A DNA stretch of 64,000 nt, from the NCBI RefSeq assembly GCF_039535475.1, contig NZ_BAAAXG010000004.1, forward strand, positions 62,001-126,000. The letters are read 5' to 3'. Shown here one piece after another: positions 23,878 to 31,938 of the stretch. A program made the position numbers and the translations under genes. The notes under the pieces were generated by a model. The model was not told the DNA's origin and did no database searches. It was given only the letters and a program-made list of their open reading frames with translations. Within the stretch, counting starts at the first letter, position 1; each line of letters starts with the position of its first letter. The stretch is from Streptomyces showdoensis (GTDB taxonomy: Bacteria; Actinomycetota; Actinomycetes; Streptomycetales; Streptomycetaceae).

Positions 23878-25368
23878 TCAGGCGGCCGCCGGTTCGGCCG
23901 TCTGCTCGGCGGCGGGTGCGGGCGCCGCCGCGCCGCGGGGGGCCTGGGCGGCGCGCAGGCCGAACCGCGCGATGACGGCGACGAGCGCGAAGGCCGTCGC
24001 CCCGATCCAGAAGGTGAGCGTGAAGCCGGACTCGGCGGGCAGCGGCGGGACGCCCGCCGGCAGGTGCTCCACGGTCTTCGAGGCCAGGATCGTGGTCACG
24101 ACGGCACTGCCGATCGCGCTGCCGGTGGAGCGCGAGATGGAGTTGATGCCGTTGGCTATGCCGCTCTGGTGGTGCGGGACGCTCGCCATGATGACGGCGG
24201 GCATGGCCGCGTAGCCGAAGCTCACGGCCGCACCGACGATCACGCCGGCGCCGATCACCGAAGCGGTGTGGCCGTGGTCCAGGGCGAGCCAGCCGAAGCC
24301 CACGGTGCCGAGGGCGGCGGCCAGGACCAGCGCCGTGCGCGGACCGCGGTGGCGGACCAGCTGGCCGCCGACGGGGGAGGCGAGCAGCGAGACGATCGCG
24401 CCGGGCAGCAGGAACTGCACGGAAGCGCGCAGGATCGAGGCGTCGAATCCGTATCCGGTCAGGGCCTCGGGCATCTGCACGAGGTAGGAGACGCCGAGGA
24501 AGTTCGCGAACATGCCGAAGCCGACGAGGATGCCCGCCAGGTTGGCCATGAGCACCGGCCGGTGGACGAACATCCGCATGTCGACCAGGGGCTCGCGGAC
24601 CTTCAGCTCGATCAGGACCCAGACGGCGGTCATGACGGCCGCGCCCGCGAAACTGCCCAGCGTGCGCCCGGAGGTCCAGCCCCACTCGTGGCCCTGGGAG
24701 ATGGGCAGCAGGAGCAGGAGCAGCGTGACGCCGAGGGCCAGCGCGCCGAGGAAGTCGGTGCGGCCGCCGGTCTTGTGGCGGGTCGCGGGGACCAGGAAGA
24801 GGACCCCGAGCAGGGCGAGCGCGGCGAAGCCGGTCGCCATCCAGAAGGCGTTGCGGTAGTCGGCGTCCGGGCCGGAGGTGAGCAGGCCGGTCGCGACGAG
24901 CGCGAGACCGCTGCCGAAGGCGAGGGTGCCGCTGACGAGGGACATGGCGCCCGGCAGCTTCTGCGGTCGGACCTCCTCGCGCAGGACGGACAGCGCGAGC
25001 GGGAAGATCGCCGTCGCCGCTCCCTGGAGCACGCGGCCCAGGATCAGCAGGGGGAGCGAGGTCGCCAGGGCGGCGACCACCGAGCCGACCACCATGACGC
25101 CGAGCACCGCCACGAGGGTGGGCTTCTTGCCGTGCTGGTCGCCGAAGCGGCCGAGCAGCGGTGTGAAGACGGCGGCGGAGAGCAGCGTGGCCGTCGTCAC
25201 CCAGCTGACCTCGGCCGTGGAGACGCCGAGGTCGGCCCGGATGAGGCCGAGGATCGGGACCGGCAGGGTCTGCATCATCGACACGACCATGGCGGCCAGG
25301 CTCAGCGCGAAGACGATGACGGTCTCGCGTCTGGCGCCGGCGGTGGACGGCGGGGTGGTGGTGCTCAT
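23878..25368 (-). CDS. MFS transporter, DHA2 (14-helix) drug exporter type
   Basis: A 496-residue major facilitator with about 14 membrane segments. Motif A is seen as GRFGDQHGKKP after helix 2 and the motif C-like GSGLALVATGLL after helix 4-5, typical of proton-driven drug efflux. The start ATG at 25368 has GGAGAAGG upstream. It is divergent from a MarR regulator, the classical layout for efflux pumps induced by their own substrates, and the gap contains inverted repeats likely to be bound by that regulator. Confidence 0.9.
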   Translation of the reverse strand: MSTTTPPSTAGARRETVIVFALSLAAMVVSMMQTLPVPILGLIRADLGVSTAEVSWVTTATLLSAAVFTPLLGRFGDQHGKKPTLVAVLGVMVVGSVVAALATSLPLLILGRVLQGAATAIFPLALSVLREEVRPQKLPGAMSLVSGTLAFGSGLALVATGLLTSGPDADYRNAFWMATGFAALALLGVLFLVPATRHKTGGRTDFLGALALGVTLLLLLLPISQGHEWGWTSGRTLGSFAGAAVMTAVWVLIELKVREPLVDMRMFVHRPVLMANLAGILVGFGMFANFLGVSYLVQMPEALTGYGFDASILRASVQFLLPGAIVSLLASPVGGQLVRHRGPRTALVLAAALGTVGFGWLALDHGHTASVIGAGVIVGAAVSFGYAAMPAVIMASVPHHQSGIANGINSISRSTGSAIGSAVVTTILASKTVEHLPAGVPPLPAESGFTLTFWIGATAFALVAVIARFGLRAAQAPRGAAAPAPAAEQTAEPAAA

Positions 25369-25426
25369 GTGGGGGCCTTCTCCATGCCTCATCGCTGCGC
25401 CCGTCATCGCTTCAGGACGTCGATGT

Positions 25427-25500
25427 TTGATGCCATCAAGTAGTTTCAGTGATGACGGTAGACCTCGATATTTAAGAGGGTCAAGTAAACAATTGATAAT
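25427..25500. promoter_or_regulatory. Divergent MarR/MFS control region
   Basis: Contains TTGATG-C-CATCAA (25427-25439) and a TCAA-N8-TTGA repeat (25481-25496). GATAAT (25495-25500) is a good -10 box for the MarR gene, preceded at 17 bases by TTAAGA. These overlap, so MarR binding would block its own promoter. The -10 position also rules out GTG at 25501 as the MarR start. Confidence 0.5.
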
Positions 25501-25527
25501 GTGAAGGATCTTGAGTACGCTCGAAGC

Positions 25528-25968
25528 ATGAGCGCGACGGCCCCTGAGACCCCCGGCAAGCTCCAGCTCCTGGAGCTCCTCGCCGCCATCGGCACGGCCC
25601 AGTGGCGGGACTTCGCCACCGCCGCGGCCCATCACGGCCTGACGTCCACCCAGGCCAAGGTGCTCGCCCAGCTCGACACCCCGCTGCCGATGCGCGCCCT
25701 CGCCACCCTGCTCGTGTGCGACGCGTCCAACGTGACCGGGATCGTGGACCGCCTCGAAGCCCGCGAGTTGGTGCGCCGCGAGCCCGACCTCACCGACCGC
25801 CGCGTGAAGAACGTGGTGGCGACGGACGAGGGCCGGGAGATCATCCGTCGCGTCCGCGAGGAGATGCAGGCGACCCACGGCGCCCTCGACACGCTCACCG
25901 CCGCCGAGAGCGCGACGCTCTACGCCCTGCTGGGCCGCCTGCGCCCGGGCATGGAGCGGGGCGACTGA
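25528..25968 (+). CDS. MarR family transcriptional regulator
   Basis: A 146-residue MarR protein with a winged helix at about residues 45-100 (MRALATLLVCDASNVTGIVDRLEARELVRREPDLTDRRVKNVVAT). The DRR wing tip is intact. The ATG at 25528 is preferred over an in-frame GTG at 25501, because a -10 box ends at 25500 and would start transcription around 25507. It is divergent from the DHA2 exporter and is its probable repressor. Confidence 0.88.
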   Translation: MSATAPETPGKLQLLELLAAIGTAQWRDFATAAAHHGLTSTQAKVLAQLDTPLPMRALATLLVCDASNVTGIVDRLEARELVRREPDLTDRRVKNVVATDEGREIIRRVREEMQATHGALDTLTAAESATLYALLGRLRPGMERGD

Positions 25969-26003
25969 GCCGGACCCCACGTCCCGGCCCGTCGCCCTCG
26001 CCC

Positions 26004-26096
26004 GGCCCCTCCTGTCAGGAGCCCGTCGCAGACGTTGTCGACGGCGTCGCGCCCGGCGGACAGGTGGAAGTGCTGGAACGCGAAGCCGATGAGCCG
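26004..26096 (-). pseudogene. Remnant of an ABC transporter ATPase (Q-loop region)
   Basis: A short minus-strand stretch translates to LIGFAFQHFHLSAG followed by DAVDNVCDGLLTGG, which strongly resembles the Q-loop region of MacB/LolD-type ABC ATPases (GFVFQ-FHL---DNV--GL). No Walker A, signature or Walker B region follows in any frame, so this is a decayed fragment about 31 codons long. It shows that a transporter gene was lost from this patch. Confidence 0.5.
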
Positions 26097-26223
26097 GGCA
26101 CACAGCGCGGACGACCGGGCGACCGGCAAGGGGGTTGGGCATGCGAGCGCGGAGGGCGAACTGCGCCTGACTATGGGACAGTTCGTGATGCCGCGTCACT
26201 GGTCGCCGGGAGAGGGGCACGAT

Positions 26224-26544
26224 ATGGCCGGGAAGTCGGAAAGCGACTGGCTGACGGCGCGCCAGGTGAGCGGCTTGTGGCCGGGCGTCGGTGCTCGCTC
26301 GGTGTATGTGAACGCGCTGGCCCATGGAGTGCGGGTCCGTACGGACAGCTGGATGACCACCACCGGGTCCGCCAGCAAGACGTGGTATCACGCCGACGAC
26401 GTGCGCCGAGTGGCCCCGCAGATAGCAGCCCAGCCACCGCTCAAGGGGCCGTCCCCGCTGCCGTGCTGTCTCCTGCTGCTCGTTCTGGCAGCGGTACCAG
26501 CCGTCTGGCTGGCGCTGGCCATACGAGAAACGGTTTCTCCCTAG
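26224..26544 (+). CDS. Small hypothetical protein with C-terminal membrane helix
   Basis: A 106-residue open frame starting with ATG behind GGGAGAGGGG. Residues 5-70 are polar and contain DWLTARQVSGLW and a WYHADDVRRV segment resembling the helix-wing pattern of small helix-turn-helix domains. Residues about 78-100 are a strongly hydrophobic helix. I do not recognise a family. It stands alone between the ABC remnant and a VOC gene. Confidence 0.4.
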   Translation: MAGKSESDWLTARQVSGLWPGVGARSVYVNALAHGVRVRTDSWMTTTGSASKTWYHADDVRRVAPQIAAQPPLKGPSPLPCCLLLLVLAAVPAVWLALAIRETVSP

Positions 26545-26701
26545 TGACCTGAGCCGGAGATCCATCGGCAGTCGGCAGCGACGCTGTCGGGGCTCAGCTC
26601 GGCGAACCACCGCTCCGCCAGGTGAGTCGCTCGACGATGCGCCCCGGACGCCGCAGCGGATCCGTGACGCTCATCGTCCCCACGGTCCGCACGGCCTCAT
26701 G

Positions 26702-27115
26702 TCACCCGGACGGGCGCCGCGAGGACGACACTCGGGCCGGCTGGATCCGCGCCCGCAGGAGACAGAACTCGTTGCCCTCGGGATCCGCGAGGACGTGCCA
26801 GCTCTCGGAGCCCGTCTGACCGACATCGGCGGGCTCGGCACCCAGCGCGAGCAGTCGCCGGAGTTCGGCGTCCTGGTCGCGGTCCGTGGCGTTGACGTCG
26901 AGGTGGAGCGGGAGTTTGCCGGTCCGGGGGTCGCTGGTGGGGCTCAGGACGAGCGTCGGCTGCGGCCCCCCGAAACCGACACCGGGCGGCCCGATCTCGA
27001 TGCTTCCGTCCTCCTCCCGGCCGAGCTCGACGTATCCGAGGACCTCGCTCCAGAACGCGGCGAGGCGTTCGGGGTCTGCGCAGTCGATGACCAGCTCACT
27101 GATGCGGCATGCCAT
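26702..27115 (-). CDS. VOC family (glyoxalase-like) protein
   Basis: A 137-residue protein of the vicinal-oxygen-chelate fold. The N-terminal beta-alpha-beta module (ISELVIDCADPERLAAFWSEVLGY) and the C-terminal ESWHVLADPEGNEFCLL block are typical of the glyoxalase-like domain found in many actinomycete proteins. The ATG at 27115 starts the family homology, although the frame is open far upstream inside the SMP-30 gene. Substrate unknown; some relatives are resistance or dioxygenase-like proteins. Confidence 0.8.
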   Translation of the reverse strand: MACRISELVIDCADPERLAAFWSEVLGYVELGREEDGSIEIGPPGVGFGGPQPTLVLSPTSDPRTGKLPLHLDVNATDRDQDAELRRLLALGAEPADVGQTGSESWHVLADPEGNEFCLLRARIQPARVSSSRRPSG

Positions 27116-27247
27116 ACCGGCGAGTGTAGGCCGGGCGCACCGGGTCCTGAGGGTGCCGGCCGCCTGAGTCCGGGATCCGTGCGGCCTCGTTGTCAGTGGT
27201 GCGGTGCATGATCGGCGTGTCGGTCTTCGCGGAAGCAGGGAAGTGCC

Positions 27248-27589
27248 ATGCCGATCACACATCAGCGGGTGGCCGGACACGCGTTCCTGCGGGCGATGTA
27301 CGACGACCCGTACTTCCCCGATCACGTGGTCGACCAGGGGAAGGCGATCCTGCTCCGGCTGTGTGAGCGGGTCGAGGCGGAGCGTCCGTCGGACCTGGAG
27401 GGCTTGTACGTGCTCACCCTGGCCGCGACGGAGGAGTTCAACGCCTTGGAGGAGGAGTTCGAGGCGGCCGGGAGTGAGATCGAGACGGTGGCGCGGGAGT
27501 GCATCTGTGAGGAGTTCCGCTTCGTCGCGTCGCAGTACGGGTTCACGGATGCGGACACGCAGGAGTTGATGGCCGGCCGGGACTGGTGA
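27248..27589 (+). CDS. DUF5713 family protein
   Basis: A 113-residue, acidic soluble protein matching the DUF5713 pattern (FLRAMYDDPYFPDHVVDQGKAILLRLC and EFNALEEEFEAAGSEIETVARECI). Mostly helical. No function is known. GCAGGGAAG precedes the ATG. It is isolated and convergent with the SMP-30 gene. Confidence 0.75.
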   Translation: MPITHQRVAGHAFLRAMYDDPYFPDHVVDQGKAILLRLCERVEAERPSDLEGLYVLTLAATEEFNALEEEFEAAGSEIETVARECICEEFRFVASQYGFTDADTQELMAGRDW

Positions 27590-27657
27590 GCGCGGACGAG
27601 GACCGGGCACGCCCCCCGCCAGGGAAGCCATGATCCGAAGTCCACGAGGGAGACGGC

Positions 27658-28626
27658 CTAGACGCTCCCCTCGGCACCTGCGTCCAGCCAGGGGCGCCGT
27701 CCCGGGCCCGTCGGGTGGGTGCCGGTGACGGCCATGACGGCGGAGTAGAGGCTGGTCTCGGCGGTGATGAAGAGCCGGTTGCGCTTGGCGCCGCCCCAGG
27801 AGATGTTGGCGACCGACTCGGGGACGTTCAGGCGTCCGATCAGGGTGCCGTCGGGGTCGTAGCAGTGGACGCCGTCGTCCATCGCCGCCGCCCACAGCCG
27901 GCCGTCGTCGTCGAAGCGCAGGTTGTCGAAGCGGGCGCGGGGGCGGGCGGAGGCGTCGGCGAAGACCTTGCCGTCCGACAGGGTGCCGTCCTCGCGCACG
28001 TCGAAGACCCGGATGAAGCCGGCGCGGGTGTCGGAGACGAACAGCCGGCGCTCGTCGGCGGAGAAGACCAGACCGTTCGGCGCGCCGAAGCAGTCGGCTA
28101 CCAGGCGTACCTCGCCCGTCGTCGGGTCGACGCGGTAGACGTTGTTCGCGCCGATCTCGCTCTCCGCGCGGTAGCCCTCGTAGTCGCTGGTGATGCCGAA
28201 GTCCGGGTCGGAGAACCAGATCGAACCGTCGGACTTCACCGTCGCGTCGTTGGGGCTGTTCAGCCGCTTGCCCTGCCAGCGATCGGCCAGGACGGTGACG
28301 GTGCCGTCGTGTTCGGTCCGGGTCACCCGGCGGTTGCCCTGCTCGCAGGTGATCAGCCGGCCCTGCCGGTCGAGGGTGTTGCCGTTGGTGTGTCCGGCGC
28401 CGCGGCGGAAGGTGCTGACGGAGCCGGTCTCCTCGTCCCAGCGCAGCATCCGGTCGTTGGGGATGTCGCTCCAGATCACCTGTCGCCAGGCCGGCAGGTA
28501 CACGGGCCCTTCCGCCCAGCGGCAGCCGGTGTACAGAACCTCCAGCTCGGCGTCGCCGTTCATGCACCGACCCGAACGGAAGCGGTCGTCGAACATCTCG
28601 TACAGGGCGGGCCGTTCGCTGGGCAT
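27658..28626 (-). CDS. SMP-30/gluconolactonase family protein
   Basis: A 322-residue six-bladed propeller lactonase of the SMP-30/gluconolaconase/LRE-like family, expected to open sugar-acid lactones with a bound divalent metal. Metal and active-site signatures include the Glu in CRWAEGPVYLP, Asn in LNSPNDATVKSDGSIWFSDPDFG, and Asn/Asp in APNGLVFSADERRLFVSDT. ATG at 28626 follows GAGGAGAACGTC. It is divergent from an Lrp-type regulator, with nested inverted repeats between them, so that regulator is the likely controller. Whether it acts on gluconolactone or another lactone is open. Confidence 0.87.
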   Translation of the reverse strand: MPSERPALYEMFDDRFRSGRCMNGDAELEVLYTGCRWAEGPVYLPAWRQVIWSDIPNDRMLRWDEETGSVSTFRRGAGHTNGNTLDRQGRLITCEQGNRRVTRTEHDGTVTVLADRWQGKRLNSPNDATVKSDGSIWFSDPDFGITSDYEGYRAESEIGANNVYRVDPTTGEVRLVADCFGAPNGLVFSADERRLFVSDTRAGFIRVFDVREDGTLSDGKVFADASARPRARFDNLRFDDDGRLWAAAMDDGVHCYDPDGTLIGRLNVPESVANISWGGAKRNRLFITAETSLYSAVMAVTGTHPTGPGRRPWLDAGAEGSV

Positions 28627-28660
28627 GACGTTCTCCTCGGGGCGAGCGATTCCGAAGCGT

Positions 28661-28719
28661 GTTCGGTCTGGGGTCGAGACTGCTGGATAAGATACGGTCT
28701 CGGCAAGACGGAACCGAAC
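28661..28719. promoter_or_regulatory. Nested inverted repeats, Lrp/SMP-30 intergenic operator
   Basis: GTTCGG (28661-28666) mirrors CCGAAC (28714-28719), and inside them CGAGAC (28675-28680) mirrors GTCTCG (28697-28702); both share a centre near 28690. They flank the AT-rich core GGATAAGATAC that could supply a -10 box. The spacing suits a multimeric Lrp-type protein. Confidence 0.5.
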
Positions 28720-28727
28720 GGAGAGTT

Positions 28728-29180
28728 GTGGATCACATAGATCGCGCACTGTTGGCGCAACTCCAGCAGGACGCCACCCAGTCCTACGCCGCACTCGGCC
28801 GGGCCGTGGGCCTCTCCGCCGGCGCCGCCCACGAACGCGTACGCAAGCTGCGGGAGTCGGGCGTCATCCGGCGCACCACGATCGACGTCGACCCGGCGGC
28901 GCTGGGCAGTGGCGTCCTGGCGTACGTCATGGTCGACTCGACCGCCTGGATGGGCGACTCGGCGCAGGCCTTCGCCGCGCTCCCCGAGCTCGTGGAGGCG
29001 CACGTCATCGCGGGCAGCGCCTCGGTGCTGGTGAAGGTCAGGACCGCGACGACCGAGCAACTCCAGGACGTGCTCCGCCGGATCTACGCGATCGACGGAG
29101 TCAGCGGCACGCAGGCCACCGTCGTCCTGGAGTCCTTCTTCGAACGGCCGGTCTCCCCCGGGGAAGGGATCGCCGGCTGA
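28728..29180 (+). CDS. Lrp/AsnC family transcriptional regulator
   Basis: A 150-residue Lrp-type regulator with an N-terminal helix-turn-helix (IDRALLAQLQQDATQSYAALGRAVGLSAGAAHERVRKLRESGVI) and a C-terminal RAM ligand domain (AYVMVDST...HVIAGSASVLVKVRTATTEQLQ). The start GTG at 28728 follows GGAG at four bases, and family homology begins at its second residue. It is divergent from the SMP-30 lactonase and probably regulates it and itself. The usual effectors of the family are amino acids. Confidence 0.87.
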   Translation: MDHIDRALLAQLQQDATQSYAALGRAVGLSAGAAHERVRKLRESGVIRRTTIDVDPAALGSGVLAYVMVDSTAWMGDSAQAFAALPELVEAHVIAGSASVLVKVRTATTEQLQDVLRRIYAIDGVSGTQATVVLESFFERPVSPGEGIAG

Positions 29181-29242
29181 GTCCTCGGCCTACGCAGGAG
29201 GGCGCCCTCCTGGCGCCCGCTCCGGCGCCAGGTCCCGGTCAA

Positions 29243-29320
29243 GGCGCCGGGTCAAGGCCCCGGGTCGAGGCGCCCGGTCAAGGCGCCGGGTCGAGGCGCC
29301 GGGTTCAGGCGCCGGGTTCA
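29243..29320. repeat. Six tandem 13-bp repeats ending on the nitric oxide synthase stop codon
   Basis: Six units related to GGCGCCGGGTCAA run from 29243 to 29320. In the minus orientation the first unit is TGAACCCGGCGCC, whose TGA is the stop of the nitric oxide synthase gene. The 13-bp period is not a multiple of three, so it is not a coding repeat. It may be a 3'-UTR or terminator-like array; 29181-29242 shows nothing else. Confidence 0.8.
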
Positions 29321-30574
29321 GGCCTCCCGAGGGAGGAACGCGGGGCGGAGGGTCGGGTCCACCGGGTCGTAGTAGCGGTGGAAGACGGAGGTGGCGGAGC
29401 CGGATATCGGGGGGACGATCCAGCTCCAGTCGGCCGGGGTGCGCCGGCCGAGGCGGTCCTCCTGGGCGATGTGGCGGAGGAACCGCTCCGACTCCGTGTG
29501 GTGGTCGGCCATCGTCACCCCCGCCTCCTGGTACGAGTGCAGCACCGCCACGTTGAGCTCGACCAGTGCCCGGTCCCGCCACAGCGTGCGCTCGGAGGAA
29601 CGGTCGAGGCCCAGTCGGTCCGCGACCACCGGCAGGAGGTCGTAGCGCTCGGCGTCGGCGAGGTTGCGGGCGCCTATCTCCGTGCCCATGTACCAGCCGT
29701 TGAACGGGGCCGCCGGATACCGCACGCCCCCGATCTCCAGCGTCATGTCGCTGATGGCCGGCACGGCGTACCAGCGCAGCCCCAGTTCCGCGAACCACTC
29801 GTGATCGGGGTGCCGGAGCGGGACCTCCAGGACCGCGTCGTCCGGCAGCTCGTACCACTCCGGTCGCACACCGGGACGCTCCTGGACCATCAAGGGGAGG
29901 ATCTGGAAGGCCTCCTCGTCGCGCTTCCAGCCCAAGTGGCGTGCGCGGGCGGTCAGGGTGGAGCTGCGGGGGTCGCCGTTCCACTCGCCGCCGGCGGCGC
30001 GGTGTCCGGCGTACCGGACGAGCTGATCGTTGACGATCCTCGGGCCCGGCTTCTCCGGTCGGTCGGGCGCGAAGACCGAGAGCACCGGGCGGATCCGGCC
30101 GCCGTTGCCGGCGAGCCGCAGGTGCTCGAAGCACGCGGCGGCGATGTCGTCGGCGGCCGCCAGGTGCCGCAGGTCGCGGACGACCATGCTGCGCCAGTAG
30201 AGCCTGCCGATGCACCGCGCGGCGTTGCGCCAGGCGACCCGCGCGCCGAAGGTGAGCTCGGCGGGGGTGTGCTCGTAGGTACCCGTCCGGTCGATCTCGT
30301 CCAGCACCGCCCGGACCCTGCTCTCCGCGTCCCCGACGTGCGGCTGCTCGCGGTGGAACTGGCGGATGAAGTCCGCGGCCTGCCGCCGGTCGACGAACTG
30401 CGACGTGCCCGTCCCCGCCCCCGGCTCCTGCGCCGACGGGGCGCGGACCACGGCCATGGACGCGTCGAGCGTCGTGTCGGACGTGAACGGGCAGGCGGTG
30501 CTGTTACTGCCGGCGGATGCGGACTTGCGGCGGCGACTCAGGCTGAAGACCAAGGTGTTCCCTCCCGCACCCAT
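29318..30574 (-). CDS. nos: Nitric oxide synthase oxygenase (bacterial NOS)
   Basis: A 418-residue bacterial NOS oxygenase domain without a reductase, which oxidises L-arginine to citrulline and NO using haem, tetrahydrobiopterin or a folate and electrons from a separate reductase. The haem-ligand Cys121 lies in WRNAARCIGRLYW. The substrate-binding Glu is in FNGWYMGTEIG, and TMADHHTESERFL and WSWIVPP are conserved. The first ~60 residues are Ser/Ala-rich and atypical; ATG at 30574 has a poor ribosome site, while TTG at 30553 follows GGAGGGA and may be the true start. In plant-pathogenic Streptomyces NOS feeds thaxtomin nitration, but no such genes are seen here. It stands alone. Confidence 0.93.
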   Translation of the reverse strand: MGAGGNTLVFSLSRRRKSASAGSNSTACPFTSDTTLDASMAVVRAPSAQEPGAGTGTSQFVDRRQAADFIRQFHREQPHVGDAESRVRAVLDEIDRTGTYEHTPAELTFGARVAWRNAARCIGRLYWRSMVVRDLRHLAAADDIAAACFEHLRLAGNGGRIRPVLSVFAPDRPEKPGPRIVNDQLVRYAGHRAAGGEWNGDPRSSTLTARARHLGWKRDEEAFQILPLMVQERPGVRPEWYELPDDAVLEVPLRHPDHEWFAELGLRWYAVPAISDMTLEIGGVRYPAAPFNGWYMGTEIGARNLADAERYDLLPVVADRLGLDRSSERTLWRDRALVELNVAVLHSYQEAGVTMADHHTESERFLRHIAQEDRLGRRTPADWSWIVPPISGSATSVFHRYYDPVDPTLRPAFLPREA

Positions 30575-30833
30575 GACTACCGCATGGAATCGCCTGGGTG
30601 TGGAGAGTAGTCAATCCGGTCCGGGGGTGGGGCGCCGCTGGTAGGATGCCCGGTTTGCGTGGGCCTTGGCCGGAGAGCCTTCCTTGAGCGTGACCGCACT
30701 GGTGCCGACCCTCGCGGCCGGCGCCCTCGCCGCGGCGGCCCGGCCGGACCGCCGGTCCATGAGGGGCAGGTGGAACGCGGACGCGGACTGGCCAGGTTGA
30801 CGGGTGTGGGGCCGAGCGGAGACCGTGGCGCGC

Positions 30834-31832
30834 ATGGGGAGCACTCGGCGGTGGCTGACCGCGTTCGTCTGTCTGGTCCTGGGCGGTGGTCTCGTCGCGG
30901 CCGTGGCGGGCATGGCGGGCGGCGGGGGAGTGCCGCACGGGGCGGGGGCCGGCGGGCCCGCGGCCGGGGACTTCGTCGACATCCGTGACGTACCGGCCGA
31001 CGCCGCGGGGCGGCCCGGCCGTCCCGGGCCGGACGCCTCCACCGGTTCGTTCGCGGTCGACTGCGGCCGCAACGAGGAGGCCCACTACAACGAGGACAAC
31101 CTCGTCGTCTCGCCCGGCCTGTACGGCGGCGCCCACCACACCCACGCCTACGTCGGCAACCTGTCCACCGACGCCCGCTCCACCGACCGGAGCCTTGCCG
31201 CCGCCGCCACGACCTGCCGGGGCGGCGACCGGTCCACCTACTACTGGCCGGTGCTGCGCCGCCCGGACCGGCCCGCGACCCTCCCGTACGAGAAGGCCGC
31301 CGGGCACGGCAACACGGGCGAGATCCTCCGGCCCGTCGAGGTGCGCCTGGAGTTCCGCGGCAACCCGGCGGGGAAGGTCGTGCCGATGCCCCGCTTCCTG
31401 CGCGCCGTGACGGGGGACGCCGTGGCGTTCACCGCCCGCAGCGACGCGGGCGTCCGCGCCCGCTGGGGCTGCGCCGGCCGGCCCGACCGCTCCACGACCC
31501 GCTACCCGCGCTGCCCGGCGGGCGACCGCCTCACCCGTACCCTCGTCTTCCCCAGCTGCTGGAACGGCCTGGACACGGCCACCCCCGCGCGCACCCACCT
31601 GCTGTTCCCCGGCGCGGGCGGCGTCTGTCCCGGCGACACCTTCGCCGTCCCCGAACTGCGCATCACGCTCGCCTACCCGGCGCCCCCGGCGGACGCCCCG
31701 ATCGCGCTGGACTCCTTCCCCGAGCAGCGGCACAGCCCGAAGACCGACCACGCCATGTTCGTCAACGTGATGACCGACGCCCGGATGGCGGCCGTCGTCG
31801 CGTGCATCAACTCCGGGCGCCGCTGCGCGTGA
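30834..31832 (+). CDS. DUF1996 domain-containing secreted protein
   Basis: A 332-residue protein with an N-terminal membrane anchor or signal (WLTAFVCLVLGGGLVAAVAGMA) and a DUF1996 domain that shows HHTHAYVGN, STYYWPVL, FPSCWNGLD and KTDHAMFVN. The family is extracellular, also common in fungi, and has no established activity. Three paired Cys positions suggest disulfides. I chose ATG at 30834; GTG at 30825 or 30804 are possible. It lies upstream of the ECF sigma module but has its own promoter region. Confidence 0.8.
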   Translation: MGSTRRWLTAFVCLVLGGGLVAAVAGMAGGGGVPHGAGAGGPAAGDFVDIRDVPADAAGRPGRPGPDASTGSFAVDCGRNEEAHYNEDNLVVSPGLYGGAHHTHAYVGNLSTDARSTDRSLAAAATTCRGGDRSTYYWPVLRRPDRPATLPYEKAAGHGNTGEILRPVEVRLEFRGNPAGKVVPMPRFLRAVTGDAVAFTARSDAGVRARWGCAGRPDRSTTRYPRCPAGDRLTRTLVFPSCWNGLDTATPARTHLLFPGAGGVCPGDTFAVPELRITLAYPAPPADAPIALDSFPEQRHSPKTDHAMFVNVMTDARMAAVVACINSGRRCA

Positions 31833-31843
31833 GCCAGGTCACC

Positions 31844-31874
31844 TGAACCGTGGCCCGCGCCGGTACGTGTGAGG
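31844..31874 (+). promoter_or_regulatory. ECF-type promoter for the sigma factor gene
   Basis: TGAACC (31844-31849) is followed after exactly 17 bases by GTGTGAGG. The same TGAACC-N17-GTGT arrangement occurs before the downstream lipoprotein gene, which supports autoregulation by this ECF sigma factor. Confidence 0.6.
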
Positions 31875-31938
31875 CACGACGCAGGAGACCGGCGCCGTCG
31901 CGAACGGCGGCGCCGGCGACGGAAGACGGGCGGGTGAG

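Noticed and set aside
29243..29320. CRISPR array
   Set aside because: The repeats are contiguous 13-bp units without spacers and no cas genes exist in the window.
29318..30574. Thaxtomin-type cluster around the nitric oxide synthase
   Set aside because: No TxtE-like P450, nonribosomal synthetase or other txt gene lies anywhere in the window.
30690..30800. A 36-residue frame (VTALVPTLAAGALAAAARP...) between NOS and the DUF1996 gene
   Set aside because: Ribosome site is weak, there is no family match and it is Ala/Arg biased; could be a small peptide but unsupported.
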